Below are positions 32,530 to 44,360 of a stretch of DNA of 64,000 nt, in pieces. Positions within the stretch are counted from its first letter, which is position 1; each line of letters begins with the position of its first letter. This DNA comes from Anoplolepis gracilipes (lineage: Eukaryota > Arthropoda > Insecta > Hymenoptera > Formicidae): positions 2,051,001 to 2,115,000 of the forward strand of contig NC_132980.1 in the NCBI RefSeq assembly GCF_047496725.1. Reading direction: 5' to 3'. The translations under genes were made by a program, and so were the position numbers. The notes below the pieces were generated by a model. It was not told the origin of the DNA. It was given only the letters and a program-made list of their open reading frames with translations, and searched no databases.

Positions 32530-35500
32530 TTACAACGGTATTCTGTAATGCCCCCATGGTAGCGTATCGATACTTTTAGGTATTATATATCGTTTATCAT
32601 CGTATGGACTTAGAGCAATTTTTTTCTGCCGCATGGTATATACTTTATGCATTTTTGATCTTATAGTCGATTGCTGTCGCGTCATTTCAATTCCTTCGTT
32701 CAAACACTGCATGTAATCGTCAAATGTTATCGTTTTCGCGACGACGCTATTCTTGACACCTTTTACCTTTTTCGTATTCTTTTTACCATCTACTTTTAGC
32801 GCATACATTTTTGCTCTAAGCCCGACAAATTCTATTATTATCATACCGTTGTTTTCATCCTTCATCAGACCCGGTACTTTTTTATTCACGAGCGGTATAC
32901 CGTACGCATTGTCTATCGCATAGTCCCTCGTGTCGAACTTGCCGATGTCGCGCTTCATATTCTCGTACACGTCTTCGCACTCAATGTGATATATGAGACT
33001 ATCCGTGTCGATGTACATGACTTTACATTTTTCTTTATACATTGGAATCATGTAATCGTGATGAAATTCGTACAAACACATCTTGGATACATCAAGTATA
33101 CACATACCTACATAGATTGGTTTGTAAAACTTCACCTCGAGTCTACGCAATTCCACAGCGATTAAATTTTCCGAAAAAACGCTCCTGCTATGAAAATTTG
33201 GTTTCGCGATCATTGCCTCTGCGCCGTACCTATCGTCCCATTTTGTTATAAGTTTAATATCTACGCGATTGCGCACATTTTCCATCGTTTTGCCGAAAAC
33301 TGCATTATTCATTAATTTGTATAAATTCTTTTCAAAATCATTTTTCGCCATTGTTTTAAATTGCGTGTTTAATTCAATATATGTACGTAACCATGGAGAT
33401 TGCGCGAATTGTAATATGCGATGAATTTTTGTAACGCGAAGACCGTGTCGCGTACATTGCTGCAGATTGCGGTAGTGTATTACGTATCGTTTCTTATCGT
33501 ATAAGGTTGCGAGCAACTTGTTCTCTCTCTTGCCGGGTGGCTTGTCACGCGTCGGACAAAACGGTAAGTCAGTATGCGCGTCGTGAAGATGTTGCGGGTA
33601 CTCGAGATCGACTTCGAGGATATAGCCTGTAGGCGAATCGAACGCGATCGATGATAGTTCAAAATTGCATATATTGTCGACCCATTGAAAACTAGCGTAA
33701 GGCAAAGGTTGACACATTGCCCATCCGTATAAATTATTTACATCGAAATACATTAGATACGATGACGGTTTCAATGGGTCATATGACTGCATGTACTTGT
33801 TATTAGCATGCGCGTATCTGTTGGAACATTGACTCAAACCACCGCGTATACCTCGTGCTATAAACATTACCATATCGATGTCAGTGAGCAATTCAAACTT
33901 AATATTTGTATGCTTCAACATGGCATCCCACGTGTATCCGGGCAGAATATAGTAATGCGCAGGGTCGAGCCCGTAACTCTTGATACAATTGTCACGAAAA
34001 TTTTCAAAAACATCGGCTAATAATAAGACATCGATTTTTAAATATAGATCGCTATATTCGCCTAGCGTTCTAATGGAGAATCGGTTCCAAACAGTCTCGG
34101 CGTGCGCGTAATCGCTCTCGGATACTGTGTCATCGGTCAAAGAACTGTAAAATAATTCGCGCGGAGGTAAACATGTATCGTGCAATTTATCTACACAATC
34201 GATATATTCGTACGGAAAGACACCTTTTCGCGTTAACAGATCAAAGTCTTCTACCCGCAAATTTTGATATTCAGATTGTAAAATTTTTAATTTATCTTTA
34301 CTGAGAAAAGATGCTAAATTGTTGAGACTTGTTGTGAGAAATTTAAAACAATCGATGAAACGTAATTTAATGTGATTTCCGTGATATGTCTTCCGTAAGT
34401 TTAACATCTTTCGTAAATTAAATGTATTTTTCTTTAGTTATCGGAAGTAGATCGATTCTTCCTTCGAACGCTGTGGCTATTTCCTCGATTATAAAATGTG
34501 AATCATAACCGGATAAATTGTGGAAAATAATTGGAATATAAAAGGATTCCTTATAATTTAGATTGCAATTTGAATGCGCGGGACCTCTGTACCGCCCAGT
34601 GAGGGTCACCTCAATGATCGTGTACGCGCGTATCGTCTTCCACGAATGGTTTCTCACATATATGACATTGAGTAGCGCTGTTAAACTTTTCCAATTCTTC
34701 ACGCGTCAAATTTATCATGGGAAGATTTATAGATAAAATTGTTTTCACGCGCGTTGCTAAATTTTTTAATTCTTCAGCAAACCATGCGACGCAATTGGCT
34801 TCGCGACGAGAATGATACGCGGACAACGAATTATCGTACAAGCAATGTACATAATAAGCGATACTAAACACTTGATAATGCTGGTATACATTTTTTTCTG
34901 CTTCTTCTTTGTCCGTCTTTCTCAAAACACATTCCAGGTCGGCATACACGACGAAAGGAACCTGCTCCTTCCTGTTATAGTTGTTAAAAGCGAGCCACTT
35001 ATCTTTATCGCTCGGTAATCGAATAGCACAGTCATTCATCTTCCCGCAGTATGTAACTGTAGTTTCTCATTCGAATAAAAATAATGTAGACATCTATAAA
35101 AAAAAAATAATAATTATATATATATTTTAACATTTATAAAAAATAGAAATAATAATTATATATTTATTTTGAAAAAAATCAATAATATTAAATATACATA
35201 CCGATCGCAAATATATTTTTGTCCATTGTGTTTATTGTGTTGCGAACTCACGAGTCGTGATAAATTCTTGATCCACGCGAAATGTCCGATATCTTGCGCA
35301 TCTTGAATGTAGAGCAAATTGGCGTGCTTGTCCCTCTTTTGCTCCGAAAGACGAATAGGAACAATATTTTCGTTTTCGATGATATACACATTGATTGAAA
35401 TATTGTTGCTTATTTCAAATTTTTTAATTTGATTAAGAGTCACTGGAAACTCAATGTCTCGAAGATTTAGTACATCCGTGTAACGCGGGTACGATAATTC

Positions 35501-36274
35501 TCGTTCAACCCTTCTTTCAGCGGGATACATAGCAGCAGTCACTGCCCATGCAAAACATGCATTGTCTTTGGATCGTACGTTAACTACCGCTCGCTTCATC
35601 ATTATCTTTCGCGGTAATATAATATGACATCTCGCACGCATAGGATTATATTTATTTATATTTACAGTCAAATTAAGTATACGCGATAATGCCCACCCAC
35701 TATCACGTTCTTGAAATTCTTCGAGAGATGCTAAAGTGGGCTCGATAACACGTTGCTCGTACCATTCGCGTAAATCAGATGTACAAAATAGTTCACAGTT
35801 TTTTATACTTACAATTTTATCGTCGTGCTTTTCACCCGCCACAAACTCACCGTTAAACACAGTATTCACTTTCACACTGCAGTGAGTTTCAATAGCGTCT
35901 CACACATGTTCGAGCACGATATCACTCGCGTCTTCGAGAAACTGGCGAGGTTCGATATAATTGATATTGATTATCGCACCAGTCGATATACAGTTCTCGA
36001 ACGCTGTATCAATTTCTCGCCAAAATAGTGCAGCTTGATGCGCGCTGTGTCCGGCACCCGCGTGTACGAAACGTTTGCGCAACGCATTTTTCAGTCCTTC
36101 GAGTCGCGCGATCTTTGCGATCAACAATTATCGATATCCGATCGATATTCGCGGTCGTTTAATTCGACTCTGCTCTTCCAACGATTTGATATAATCATCG
36201 CATCGCACCTCCCACGCAAAGTACTCCTCCACTGAATTTATCAAGGTGGATTGATGCGTTAAAACCTGCTCCAT
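32530..36274 (-). pseudogene. polB: Protein-primed family B DNA polymerase of the Polinton
   Basis: Long minus-strand gene starting at the ATG at 36274 (MEQVLTHQSTL). N-terminal domain 35215-36274 (DSGWALSRILNLTVNINKYN, NVRSKDNACFAWAV); an intron at 35094-35201; exonuclease domain (VPFVVYADLECVL, motif Exo I); a cysteine/histidine pair region CHICEKPFVEDDTRVHDH; then the polymerase body, open for 625 codons (32530-34407), with motif A DVNNLYGWAM, motif B KLMNNAVFGKTMENVRNR and motif C YIDTDSL. Lesions: stops near 36128 and 35898, frame changes near 35050 and 34615, and a TAA plus frame change near 34415. It would copy the linear element from a terminal protein. The intact 3' half includes all polymerase motifs. 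Confidence 0.93.
35094..35201 (-). other. Spliceosomal intron in the Polinton polB gene
   Basis: 108 bp, GTATGT at the 5' side and TTTTTTTTTATAG at the 3' side on the minus strand, very A+T-rich. Joining the flanks restores a cysteine-pair block that starts YICDR and continues CLHYF, with the correct phase. Without splicing the frame ends in low-complexity I/L/F residues. Confidence 0.75.
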
Positions 36275-36891
36275 TTTTTTTACATATAAGGTACACTCGT
36301 GCAAGCTTCGACAATAATGGCGAGATGTGACTCTCTGTTCTGATTTATATCTAATCGTTATATTTTTTTCACGTTGCGAAAACGTTATTCTTTTGTGTAA
36401 ACATCCGTCATTTCTATAATATCACGTCTCTTTATCTCACACATATTTCGTGGTAATGTAATATAATATGACATCCTGTACGCATAGGATTATATTTATT
36501 ATTTATAATCAAATTAAATATACATGATAATGCCCACCCACTATGCGAAACGTTATTCTTTAGCGCAAACATTCGTACTGTCGACGCGTTATTCTTTAGC
36601 GCAAACATCCGTACTGTCGACGTTCTGTTTATGTTATTATTTAGCCAAAATTTTATCTCACGCTTTGCCGTATACATTTGAATCGATTTCATCATACGGC
36701 AGCCACACATAGCGAGAAAGCACGTGGGGACTCGATTTTTAATAATTTTTAGCAGCCTTACATTGGCGCTTGCAAAATTACGTCACAAATACTCTCCTCC
36801 TCATTACGTTTTGCGATATTACAAATTGATCGCAGTACTTTCAATAGTTTAGTATCGCATCAGTTGTCCGTACATAAGGTTGTGCTAAAAA
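36275..36891. repeat. Spacer with polB-derived duplicated fragment and subterminal repeat
   Basis: 36463-36545 repeats part of the polymerase gene (35640-35700): the minus-strand frame there reads SGWALSCIFNLIINNKYNPM, like polB. Next to it (36545-36715) a GCGCAAACAT(T/C)CGTACTGTCGACG unit is present twice. The whole block matches 24405-24670 in reverse complement. The rest probably holds the divergent promoters of polB and the gene at 36892. Confidence 0.7.
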
Positions 36892-37676
36892 ATGTGCTCC
36901 ACAAAAGAAACCAGCAAGATGAATTTTTACATTCCGATTGAGAACGGTGAAATTCAATCAAAGAAAATGTAAGTTTCAATTATTTTCTAAATATTCCTAA
37001 AAATTATTTTCTAAAAATTATTTTCTAAATATTATTTTTTAATATATTTTAATATTTTATATTTTTTTTATATTTAATATTTAATATTTTATATAGCGTT
37101 TCATCTCGTCGTGCGGTTTGCATACTTGGGAGAAGGTATATCTTAACCCCGACATCTTACAAATATTTGGAGATTGGAATAATAGTTGGAGCTATGTCGT
37201 ATGTCGAATTGATACTTGGTGACAACCAAGGTAATCGATTAGTATTGCCTATCGTACTCTGGCACTCATTGATGCAGAAACGTACAGACATTGAACGACA
37301 TGTACAATCGACTGAAAGTCAATCATTATGGATCTGTGATCTATTTATCCAAATGATTGCATTAAACGGATCGAGGATTATTAAATTAACATTATATAAT
37401 AAGTCTTTGTATATGCAACCTCAAACATTATTACATTTATTCGATTTTGAAGATTGTATCGATCATATGCATTCATGGTTGTGTCAAAATACACATTTCG
37501 TGAATGAAAAATTTAAACAATTTTGTAACGTTTTGCAACGTAACAATATTATTAACGTAAATGATGCTGTGAAAGCGATTCGCGAGAGTGACGCGTTCGA
37601 TAGCGGATCACTCGTAGATTGCGAATTGTTGGCGTGTGCTATAAATGATATACTTTATGATACTTGTAACAAATAA
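36892..37676 (+). CDS. Spliced Polinton gene of unknown function
   Basis: Exon 1 36892-36968 (MCSTKETSKMNFYIPIENG), intron 36969-37096 (GTAAGT...TATATAG, 128 bp), exon 2 37097-37676. Spliced phases agree and give an open protein of about 218 residues with no lesion: VCILGRRYILTP, MSYVELILGDNQGNRLVLP, LWICDLFIQMI, and a C-terminal helical part ending CAINDILYDTCNK. No domain recognised; the strand-turn-strand pattern around LILGDNQGNRLVL could be a small beta fold. It is transcribed divergently from polB. Its intactness amid decayed neighbours is notable. Confidence 0.7.
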
Positions 37677-38015
37677 AAAATAAAAAATTATTACTAACAT
37701 TAATGTTTCTCTTCACACTATTTTATTCTACGACTCTTCCTCCTCCTCCTCGCGCTCTCTTAGTCTCAGTCAAACAAAGACCTTTACCTCTCATAGGATC
37801 ATATGCATAGTCTGTTTAGAAAGAGATACTCTATTTAGAGAGAGATGAGATATGGGATCTCATGTATATATTTGAGATAAATGCGCATGACGCGTGGTTA
37901 GTTTTTTCCTATACGCCCTAAGAAGAAGCTTATTACGTGCTCGTGTCGCGAGGAAATCTATGAATTGTGCTCGTGTCGCGAGTAAATCTGTGTATTGTGC
38001 GTGTGTCTTCCGAAT

Positions 38016-38540
38016 ATGAATGAAAATAATGGTGATGATTACTTAATGATCATTTCTGATGAAGAAGACTCGGACATTGAAGTGCCGCTCTTAGAACTAT
38101 CTAGTTATGATGCTGACAATAATGCCAATATTGGAAATATCGGTTTAGATGTTATTGAAAATAATGGTGATAATATGAACAATTCTGACGAAGAGGGTGA
38201 TTTAGACATTGAAGTACAACGCTTAGCGGACAGTGACTATGAGAGTGACGAAAGTGTTTTCGAGGAAAATATCTATCGTGATTTGGACTTACCGGAAATT
38301 AATTCGTATAATGAACTAACAAGGATGTGCTGCATATATTTTTGTTATGCAACTGCAGATGGCACATACTTCTGCACATCATGTTTAATAAGAATGGCGT
38401 ACCTATTTGATGAGATTCGTGCTGTGCGGGAACATTCAATTAATATTTACGCTTTAATTCTCGGACTATTTTGTAGCGAGTATCGAACTCCATTATTTCA
38501 AATATTACCTTGCAATATGTGTCCGATTTATATGACTTAA
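38016..38540 (+). CDS. Acidic protein with C-terminal cysteine cluster
   Basis: 174 residues from the ATG at 38016. The N-terminal ~90 residues are very acidic with repeated SDEEDSDIEVPLLE / SDEEGDLDIEVQRL motifs. The C-terminal part has RMCCIYFCYATADGTYFCTSC and later LPCNMCP, a possible zinc-binding cysteine set. No family recognised. An acidic domain plus cysteine cluster could suit a regulator, but that is speculation. It lies just inside the right inverted repeat, in an intact frame. Confidence 0.5.
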   Translation: MNENNGDDYLMIISDEEDSDIEVPLLELSSYDADNNANIGNIGLDVIENNGDNMNNSDEEGDLDIEVQRLADSDYESDESVFEENIYRDLDLPEINSYNELTRMCCIYFCYATADGTYFCTSCLIRMAYLFDEIRAVREHSINIYALILGLFCSEYRTPLFQILPCNMCPIYMT

Positions 38541-38638
38541 GACTTGTGTGAATACTACAAAAAACTATTATTGTGTATTATTGTGTAAGTGTCGCACATA
38601 CACAGAGGACTTATGTGTAAAAACCAAAAAAAAACGAT

Positions 38639-39971
38639 GAGAGTTATACGCATGGGTGCGTGACGATCTTTGGGGTGATACTCCCGAGAACCGGAGATGT
38701 GAGGAGGTGACTCCTCAGTTTAACGAGGATCGTCTTTGTTTGCGGAAACTCTTTGGTGAGCTTCCGTATGAGGTGTGGGAGACAGAGGAACCGTGGCTCC
38801 CCGAAACTCTGCAGGAGGACTCCAGGTCGTCAGATGAGAAAGACTCCGAATAGATTGTATTTATAATTTTTATCATTTTAGAAAATATTTTTAAAGTACT
38901 AATAAAAATGTTCATTTCTGTTACAGACGCAGCTATGACGAGTTCCCCTGGCGCCTCGCCCCTACAGATTTTTAATTTTTTAAATTTTCTACTATAATTT
39001 TAATTCTTTTTTATATTTTTATAATTAAACATATAACTATTTTAATTTTTTAAATTTTCTATTACAATTTCTATTCTTTTTTAATTTTAAAACACACACA
39101 CACACTTTATATTTATACACATACACACTTTTTAAATAAAAATTTATGTTAAACTTATATATATTTATTACTTATCCACCTTCATCATCTATTCCATCCT
39201 TCTTCTTCTATATTAGATATAATTAGATAATAAGATAATATTTAATATTATAAAAAAATTATCTTTTTCTCGCGTACGCCTTAGCCTCCGTCTTATCGCG
39301 CCTCCGCTATCCTCCTTCCTCTCTATTCTTTCTCTCGCACCCCATAACACGCTCTCCTTCTCGCTATCCTTCTTCCTCTCTATTCTTTTCTCTCGCACCC
39401 ATATCTCTTTTTCCTATCATCATGCTCTCCTTTTCTTACCATCATGCTCTCCTTTTCCTATCATCATGCACTCTTTTGTCATACACATACAGCGCTTTCC
39501 TTCTCACACTACGTCATACTCTCCTTGTCCTACGCTATATAGAACGCCTATAGCACCTTCTCCCTCTACCGCGTTGCGAACGTCTATCGCACCGTCTCCC
39601 TCTAACACGTTGCGAACGTAATTATTTATTGCAAATATACATTATGGATAAACAGAGTGGGGTGATTATTTTATCTATAACAGTTGACATTCCTCTCTCT
39701 CATCAGACCTCCGCAGTCAATCGGAGAGGACACTCCCTCCACGTGCGGAACCATATGTATGCCCCCCCAATCAGGGGGGTTTTTTGGTATCACCCTTCCC
39801 CCTCAATCTGGGGGGACATTTGGTACCACCCTTCCCCCTCAATCTGGGGGGACATTTGGTACCACCCTTCCCCCCGTCAGTACGGGGGGCGAGGTACCTC
39901 GCCTCGTCCCCCCCCCCGCTTACCTCACCCCCCTCAGATTCCTGGATTAGAACTCTCTTATTATATCTACT
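38639..39971. repeat. Polinton right terminal inverted repeat (1333 bp)
   Basis: Reverse complement of 22165-23673, with an exact match at the tip (ATATCTACT). Includes the second copy of the left-arm gene's last exon (38656-38853), AG/CT-rich blocks (39290-39490), two 36-bp units (about 39541-39620) and C-rich runs (39755-39930). Confidence 0.93.
38656..38853 (+). pseudogene. Second copy of the left-arm gene's last exon
   Basis: Encodes VRDDLWGDTPENRR ... SSDEKDSE, nearly identical to 23459-23673. There is no matching upstream exon on this side: the homology ends where the inverted repeat ends (38639), inside the exon. It is therefore a promoterless or exchangeable tail. Confidence 0.75.
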
Positions 39972-39977
39972 TCATTG
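39972..39977. repeat. Right target-site duplication of the Polinton
   Basis: TCATTG directly after the element, against CCATTG at 22159-22164. Confidence 0.7.
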
Positions 39978-40012
39978 ATTTAAAGAAATCGGCAAAATTA
40001 TTATCCGATACG

Positions 40013-43000
40013 ATGGATTCAAAAGCTAATATCCAAATGCAATACCTGGAGTCTAATACAGGTATGTATAATGTTGAACAAGATATTCAACTTTGCAAAG
40101 ATAACAAAAATTTTGTTATCGAAAAGAGCCTTCCGGATATAAATAGTATCCAGGAGAGGATGCCTGAAAGCCATCGCATTGTCGAATCATGCGAAAATGA
40201 CAGTTTTGTTATCGAAAAGGGTCTTCCGGATACAAATAGTATCCAAGAAAGTATAATGGAAGGTCGTCGCATTGTCGATATGTCTTTTATGTTTAATGAG
40301 ATTCACAGAACATTTGATAATCATGCGCGAGGAATAGAGTGCCAATTTAAAGATTGGATGCTCATAAATTCTCGCCACGAGTTAAAGACGCACTTTTCAA
40401 ATGACTTCTTTTTCAAATGTCAAATGTGCAATTATGAAGACAACATATGCTCAGAACCTACAGAAGCTAAAAAGTTGGATCTCAACAAAGCTGCTGTAGC
40501 TACAACTATAACAGTTGGAAATGGTTATGCCCAACTGGAAGAGTTCTGTGCAGGTGTAAATATTCCTTGCATCTCTGAAAAAACTTATATAAAACATCGT
40601 GAAAACCTAGTCGATGATTTTCAAAAAACAGCTATGGAAAGTATGAAATTAACAGGCAAAATGGAAAAACAACTCGCCCTCGAGAGGAATGAAACTATAA
40701 ATGGCATTCCATAACCGTTGTAACGGATGGTAGTTGGATGAAGAGGTCGTACGGCAACGCTTACAATTCACTTTCCGGTTTTGGTGCCATAATTGGTTAC
40801 CGCACAAAAAAAGTTTTCTTCGTTGGTATCCATAACAAATTTTGTACGGTGTGTGAAAGAGCGGAGCAAAATGGACTCGAGCCACGCAGTCACAAATGTT
40901 ATAAAAATTTTGACCGCAACGCTAGCTCTACAAGTATGGAAAGTGATGCCATCATAGAAGGCTTTAAAAATAGCCTTGAAATGCATGGACTGATATATAA
41001 AACAGTTATTGCTGATAGTGGACAGCAGTGTATATCCGGCCATACTAAATAACGCACCGTATCACGAACAAATGGTGACCGTAAAAAAAGTAGAATGCAC
41101 TAATCATTTGCTTCGCAACCTGTGCAAAAAGTTGAAAAATTGTTGCTGGTACAGTTCAGCCAAAACAGCACAGAAAACGTGGCTTTGTACAGCTACGAAA
41201 TGTTGTAAAAAACATTTTAAAAATACGGAAAGAAGTACTAGAGGCAGCCGTTCTACGAAGAGAGGAAAAATTACCTCATCATGACAAAGCTACGAAATTA
41301 CAAAAAGATATTTTAAATATTCCTAGCCATATTTTTGGTGAGCATAAAAGATGTAAAGAACGTGACCGTACATGCGAAGAAAACCGTGAGAAAATACAAA
41401 ATTATGTGCTGTATTTAAAATTGCACGGTTTATATGATAAAATTGAAAGTGCTGTCAAGTATTTAAGTGCTTATTCCGATAGTTTGTTGTTAAATTTGAC
41501 AAACAATTCTGCAGAAGCGTTTAATTCAATAATCTGCAAAGAAATAGGTAGAAAGTGCCTTAATTTTGATCTACGAGGTTTTTACTGCTAAAATTGTGGG
41601 AGCTTGTATGTAGTATAATACCCAACAAGTGCTTACGCAAGTACATAAAAGCATATGTAAGGATGTCCCTTCGACTGTAGAAAATTTAGAGAAACGACGA
41701 CAAATAAAGGTTGCGAGAACCAAAAAATCTCGAGAAGAGGATGGCAGGTTTAAAAAATTTAAACGAGTGGCAGGAACAGATCGTCATTATGGGCCACAAT
41801 CACAAAAGCCAGATCTTCTATCTGACGTATACAAACAACTTAAAATAAATCACATAGAAAAGTTGTCAGAAAACGCAGAAAAAAGGGAAAAAATTGAACG
41901 AGAGACAAAAGACCAAAATAAATGTGAACTATGGCAATCATTAAGACGTGAAATGCTAACAGCATCCAATTTTGGAACTGTATGTCGCATGAGACCAACA
42001 ACGTCTTGTGTAGCGACTGTAAAAAGCATTTTATATCCTCCAAATTGACACAGCAGCCATGAAATATGGTCGCGAAAGGGAGGAAATCTGCAGAAAAGAG
42101 TTGGTTACAAAATTAAATAAAAAAATTAAACCATATAGATTGTTCATTGATTATGAAAATCCATTTTTGGGTGCTTCTCCCGATAGACTTATCGATGAAG
42201 ATGGTCTGGTGGAGATTAAATGTTCTCTATCAGCAGAGAATTTAACAGCTGATGAGGCTGTAAAAAAATTGCCTATATTGAAAGGCATATTTGACAGAAA
42301 AAATAATGATAAAATGAATCGAAATCATCGATTCTTTTATCAAGTTCAAGGGCAGTTGAACATAATGCAGCGAAATTATTGCATATTTGCTTTATGGACT
42401 CCCAAAAGCTTAAAAATTGTGGTAGTCAATAGAGACAATGATTTTTGGGAAAATAAAATGCTATCTTTCTTAACACGTTTCTACTATGACTGTATGTTTC
42501 CAGAAATCTTGGATAGCCGTCATAATAGATATATGCCTATTAGAAACCCACAATATATAATAGAGGCTCAAGAAAAAGTGTCTAAAAGGAAAGGCAAGCG
42601 ATATGTGCAACAAAATGATATAGATAACAGAGATATAGAACAAGAAAACAAACGATTAAAACTGAACGTTTTGCAAACAGACGAAACAAACATTGCTGCT
42701 GTTTCGGATATAGAGCAAGATAGTGATTGCATCTTGGTCAGTTATTCAAAAATTAAAAGACTTGACTAAAGATAAAATAGCAAAACGTAAGAAAGTTTTA
42801 GATGATACAATTGCTCCTCTTTCTTTGGTCAGAAAAAATGTTTTGTCTATACAAAACAAGCTGAACGATGAATTGTTAGATACATTCTTGCGCATTGTTA
42901 GAGAAACTTCTTGTTTCGAAACACAAAGCGTTTTGTATATAGAGTTCCAAGATCTGATAACAGCCAGTGATAGCGACAACAGTTTACAAATAATTGGAGG

Positions 43001-43363
43001 CAACGGTACTGACCATTGGCGATGTATTTTCTATAATGGTTCCAAATTACATGTGTATGACAGTTTACCTAACTGTACATACAAAAATTGGCACAGAAAG
43101 AAAAAGATTATATTCACAAACGTTATCCAGGAATAAACGTAAACGATTTAATATTTGGAAAAATCCAATTATAACCAGATAACACATGTTGCGGAATTTA
43201 TGCAGCTGCTTTCGCTATATCTATTGTTTTAGGGAGAAATCCTTGTGAGGATAAATATTCTAATGACGTAGAGTGCATGAGATGTCATTTTATGAATATA
43301 ATAGGAGCTAACAGCTGTCACTGTTCTCTTCACAATAAATGTTTGTCGCACCATAATAATTAG
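40013..43363 (+). pseudogene. Mutator-like transposase with YqaJ and Ulp1 domains (copy 1)
   Basis: Starts MDSKANIQMQYLES at 40013. Order: N-terminal region with an internally duplicated block (FVIEKSLPDINSIQE and FVIEKGLPDTNSIQE); a cysteine pair (FKCQMCNYED); a Mutator-type transposase domain (VVTDGSWMKRSYGN, VGIHNKFCTVC, SSTSMESDAIIEGFKNSLEMHG, VECTNHLLRNLCKKLK); a YqaJ/lambda-exonuclease-like domain (42059-42600; GASPDRLI, then GLVEIKC and YQVQGQLNIM, the D/E-x-K/Q set); and a C48/Ulp1-like protease (His in GTDHWRC, Asp in VYDSLP, Cys in NTCCGIYAA, 43010-43200). Frame changes near 40700, 41030, 41240, 41590, 42045, 42765 and 43080 make it a pseudogene. Family knowledge: such fusions occur in animal Mutator-like proteins. 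Confidence 0.8.
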
Positions 43364-43738
43364 CATTTATATATTTAATGTATTCCTCTTTCACACAGAA
43401 AGAATGTTTATTTATACACTGTGTAAATCAGAAAGACGAAAATATAATGGTTGCGTTTTACGAGAATGGGCGATGGATGGGACTCATTCTATATATAAAA
43501 TATTGTAAAAAAATATTTTATATTATATATTTTATATATAATGTACTAATAAAGCCAGGGGCAATCTAACGTGTACTGGCATAGTACGTTTCTTTCTTTA
43601 CACATTGACGTTCTACATACATATATATCAAATCATTTATGCATATTGCTTTGCATTTCTTCGTTCGACCAAAATTATTGCCATGCAAAGCCATGTGTGG
43701 GACAAATTGCCTTGCAAAATGTATGTAATAAATACATA
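43364..43738. other. 3' flank of the Mutator-like copy
   Basis: A+T-rich; a short frame (ENIMVAFYENGRWMG, 43440-43480) may be leftover coding sequence. No gene recognised. Confidence 0.4.
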
Positions 43739-44168
43739 CAGGGTGTCCGGTAATAACCGCTTCACCGCTCATATACAGGTAGAGTAGGTTAAACTGAATA
43801 GAAAAGTCTTCTACCATTTTTCGATTTTCGAAATAATTAATTAACAAAGATTGACAAATCTAGGCGAGTACAAGCGCGCGGCGAGAAGACCCATCCTACC
43901 GTTACACGGTTACTAGGTGCTCATTAAATGATAGGAGGAGCGGTCTACGATTGGAAATGGATGTGTATGAGTAGCGTGCCTAATAACCGCGTAACGGTGG
44001 GACGGTCTTCTCGCCGCGCGCGCTTTACTCGCGCGGATTCGCCGGTCTTTTTTAATTAATTTCTTGATAATTATTTCGAAAATCGAAAAATGATAGAGGA
44101 CTTTTCTATTCAGTTTGACCTGCTCTACCTGTATATGAGCGATGAGGCGGTTATTACTGGACACCCTG
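43739..44168. mobile_element. Complete foldback MITE, same family as 1-373
   Basis: 430 bp between TA dinucleotides: CAGGGTGTCCGGTAATAACC at the left and GGTTATTACTGGACACCCTG at the right, with complementary arms throughout. It supplies the missing left end of the copy at the window start. Confidence 0.88.
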
Positions 44169-44360
44169 TAAAAAAAAATTTAATTAATATTTAATTTGAG
44201 AATTATGTGTATATAACATTGTACATCTAATGTTATATACTTATATTTATCTCGATATAATAGATACAAATAAATTGTAATATTTATTAATACATACATA
44301 TTGAATATATAATTATTTTTATTCTGTATTTTATACCATAATGAATAAAATAATACATAT

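Larger units (their letters stand above)
22165..39971. mobile_element. Full-length Polinton/Maverick, 17.8 kb
   Basis: Bounded by long inverted repeats starting AGTAGATATAATAAGAGAG and flanked by a 6-bp duplication, the hallmark of Polintons. It encodes protein-primed DNA polymerase B, retroviral-type integrase, packaging ATPase, adenovirus-like cysteine protease, and major and minor capsid proteins, together with unrecognised genes, so it is a virus-like element of the Polinton/adintovirus type. Nearly all coding regions carry stops or frameshifts and the ATPase lacks its front half, so this copy is defective. Confidence 0.95.

Noticed and set aside
35156..35215. A+T-rich insertion breaking polB
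   Set aside because: Borders obey GT/AG and phase is restored on removal, so an intron explains it better.
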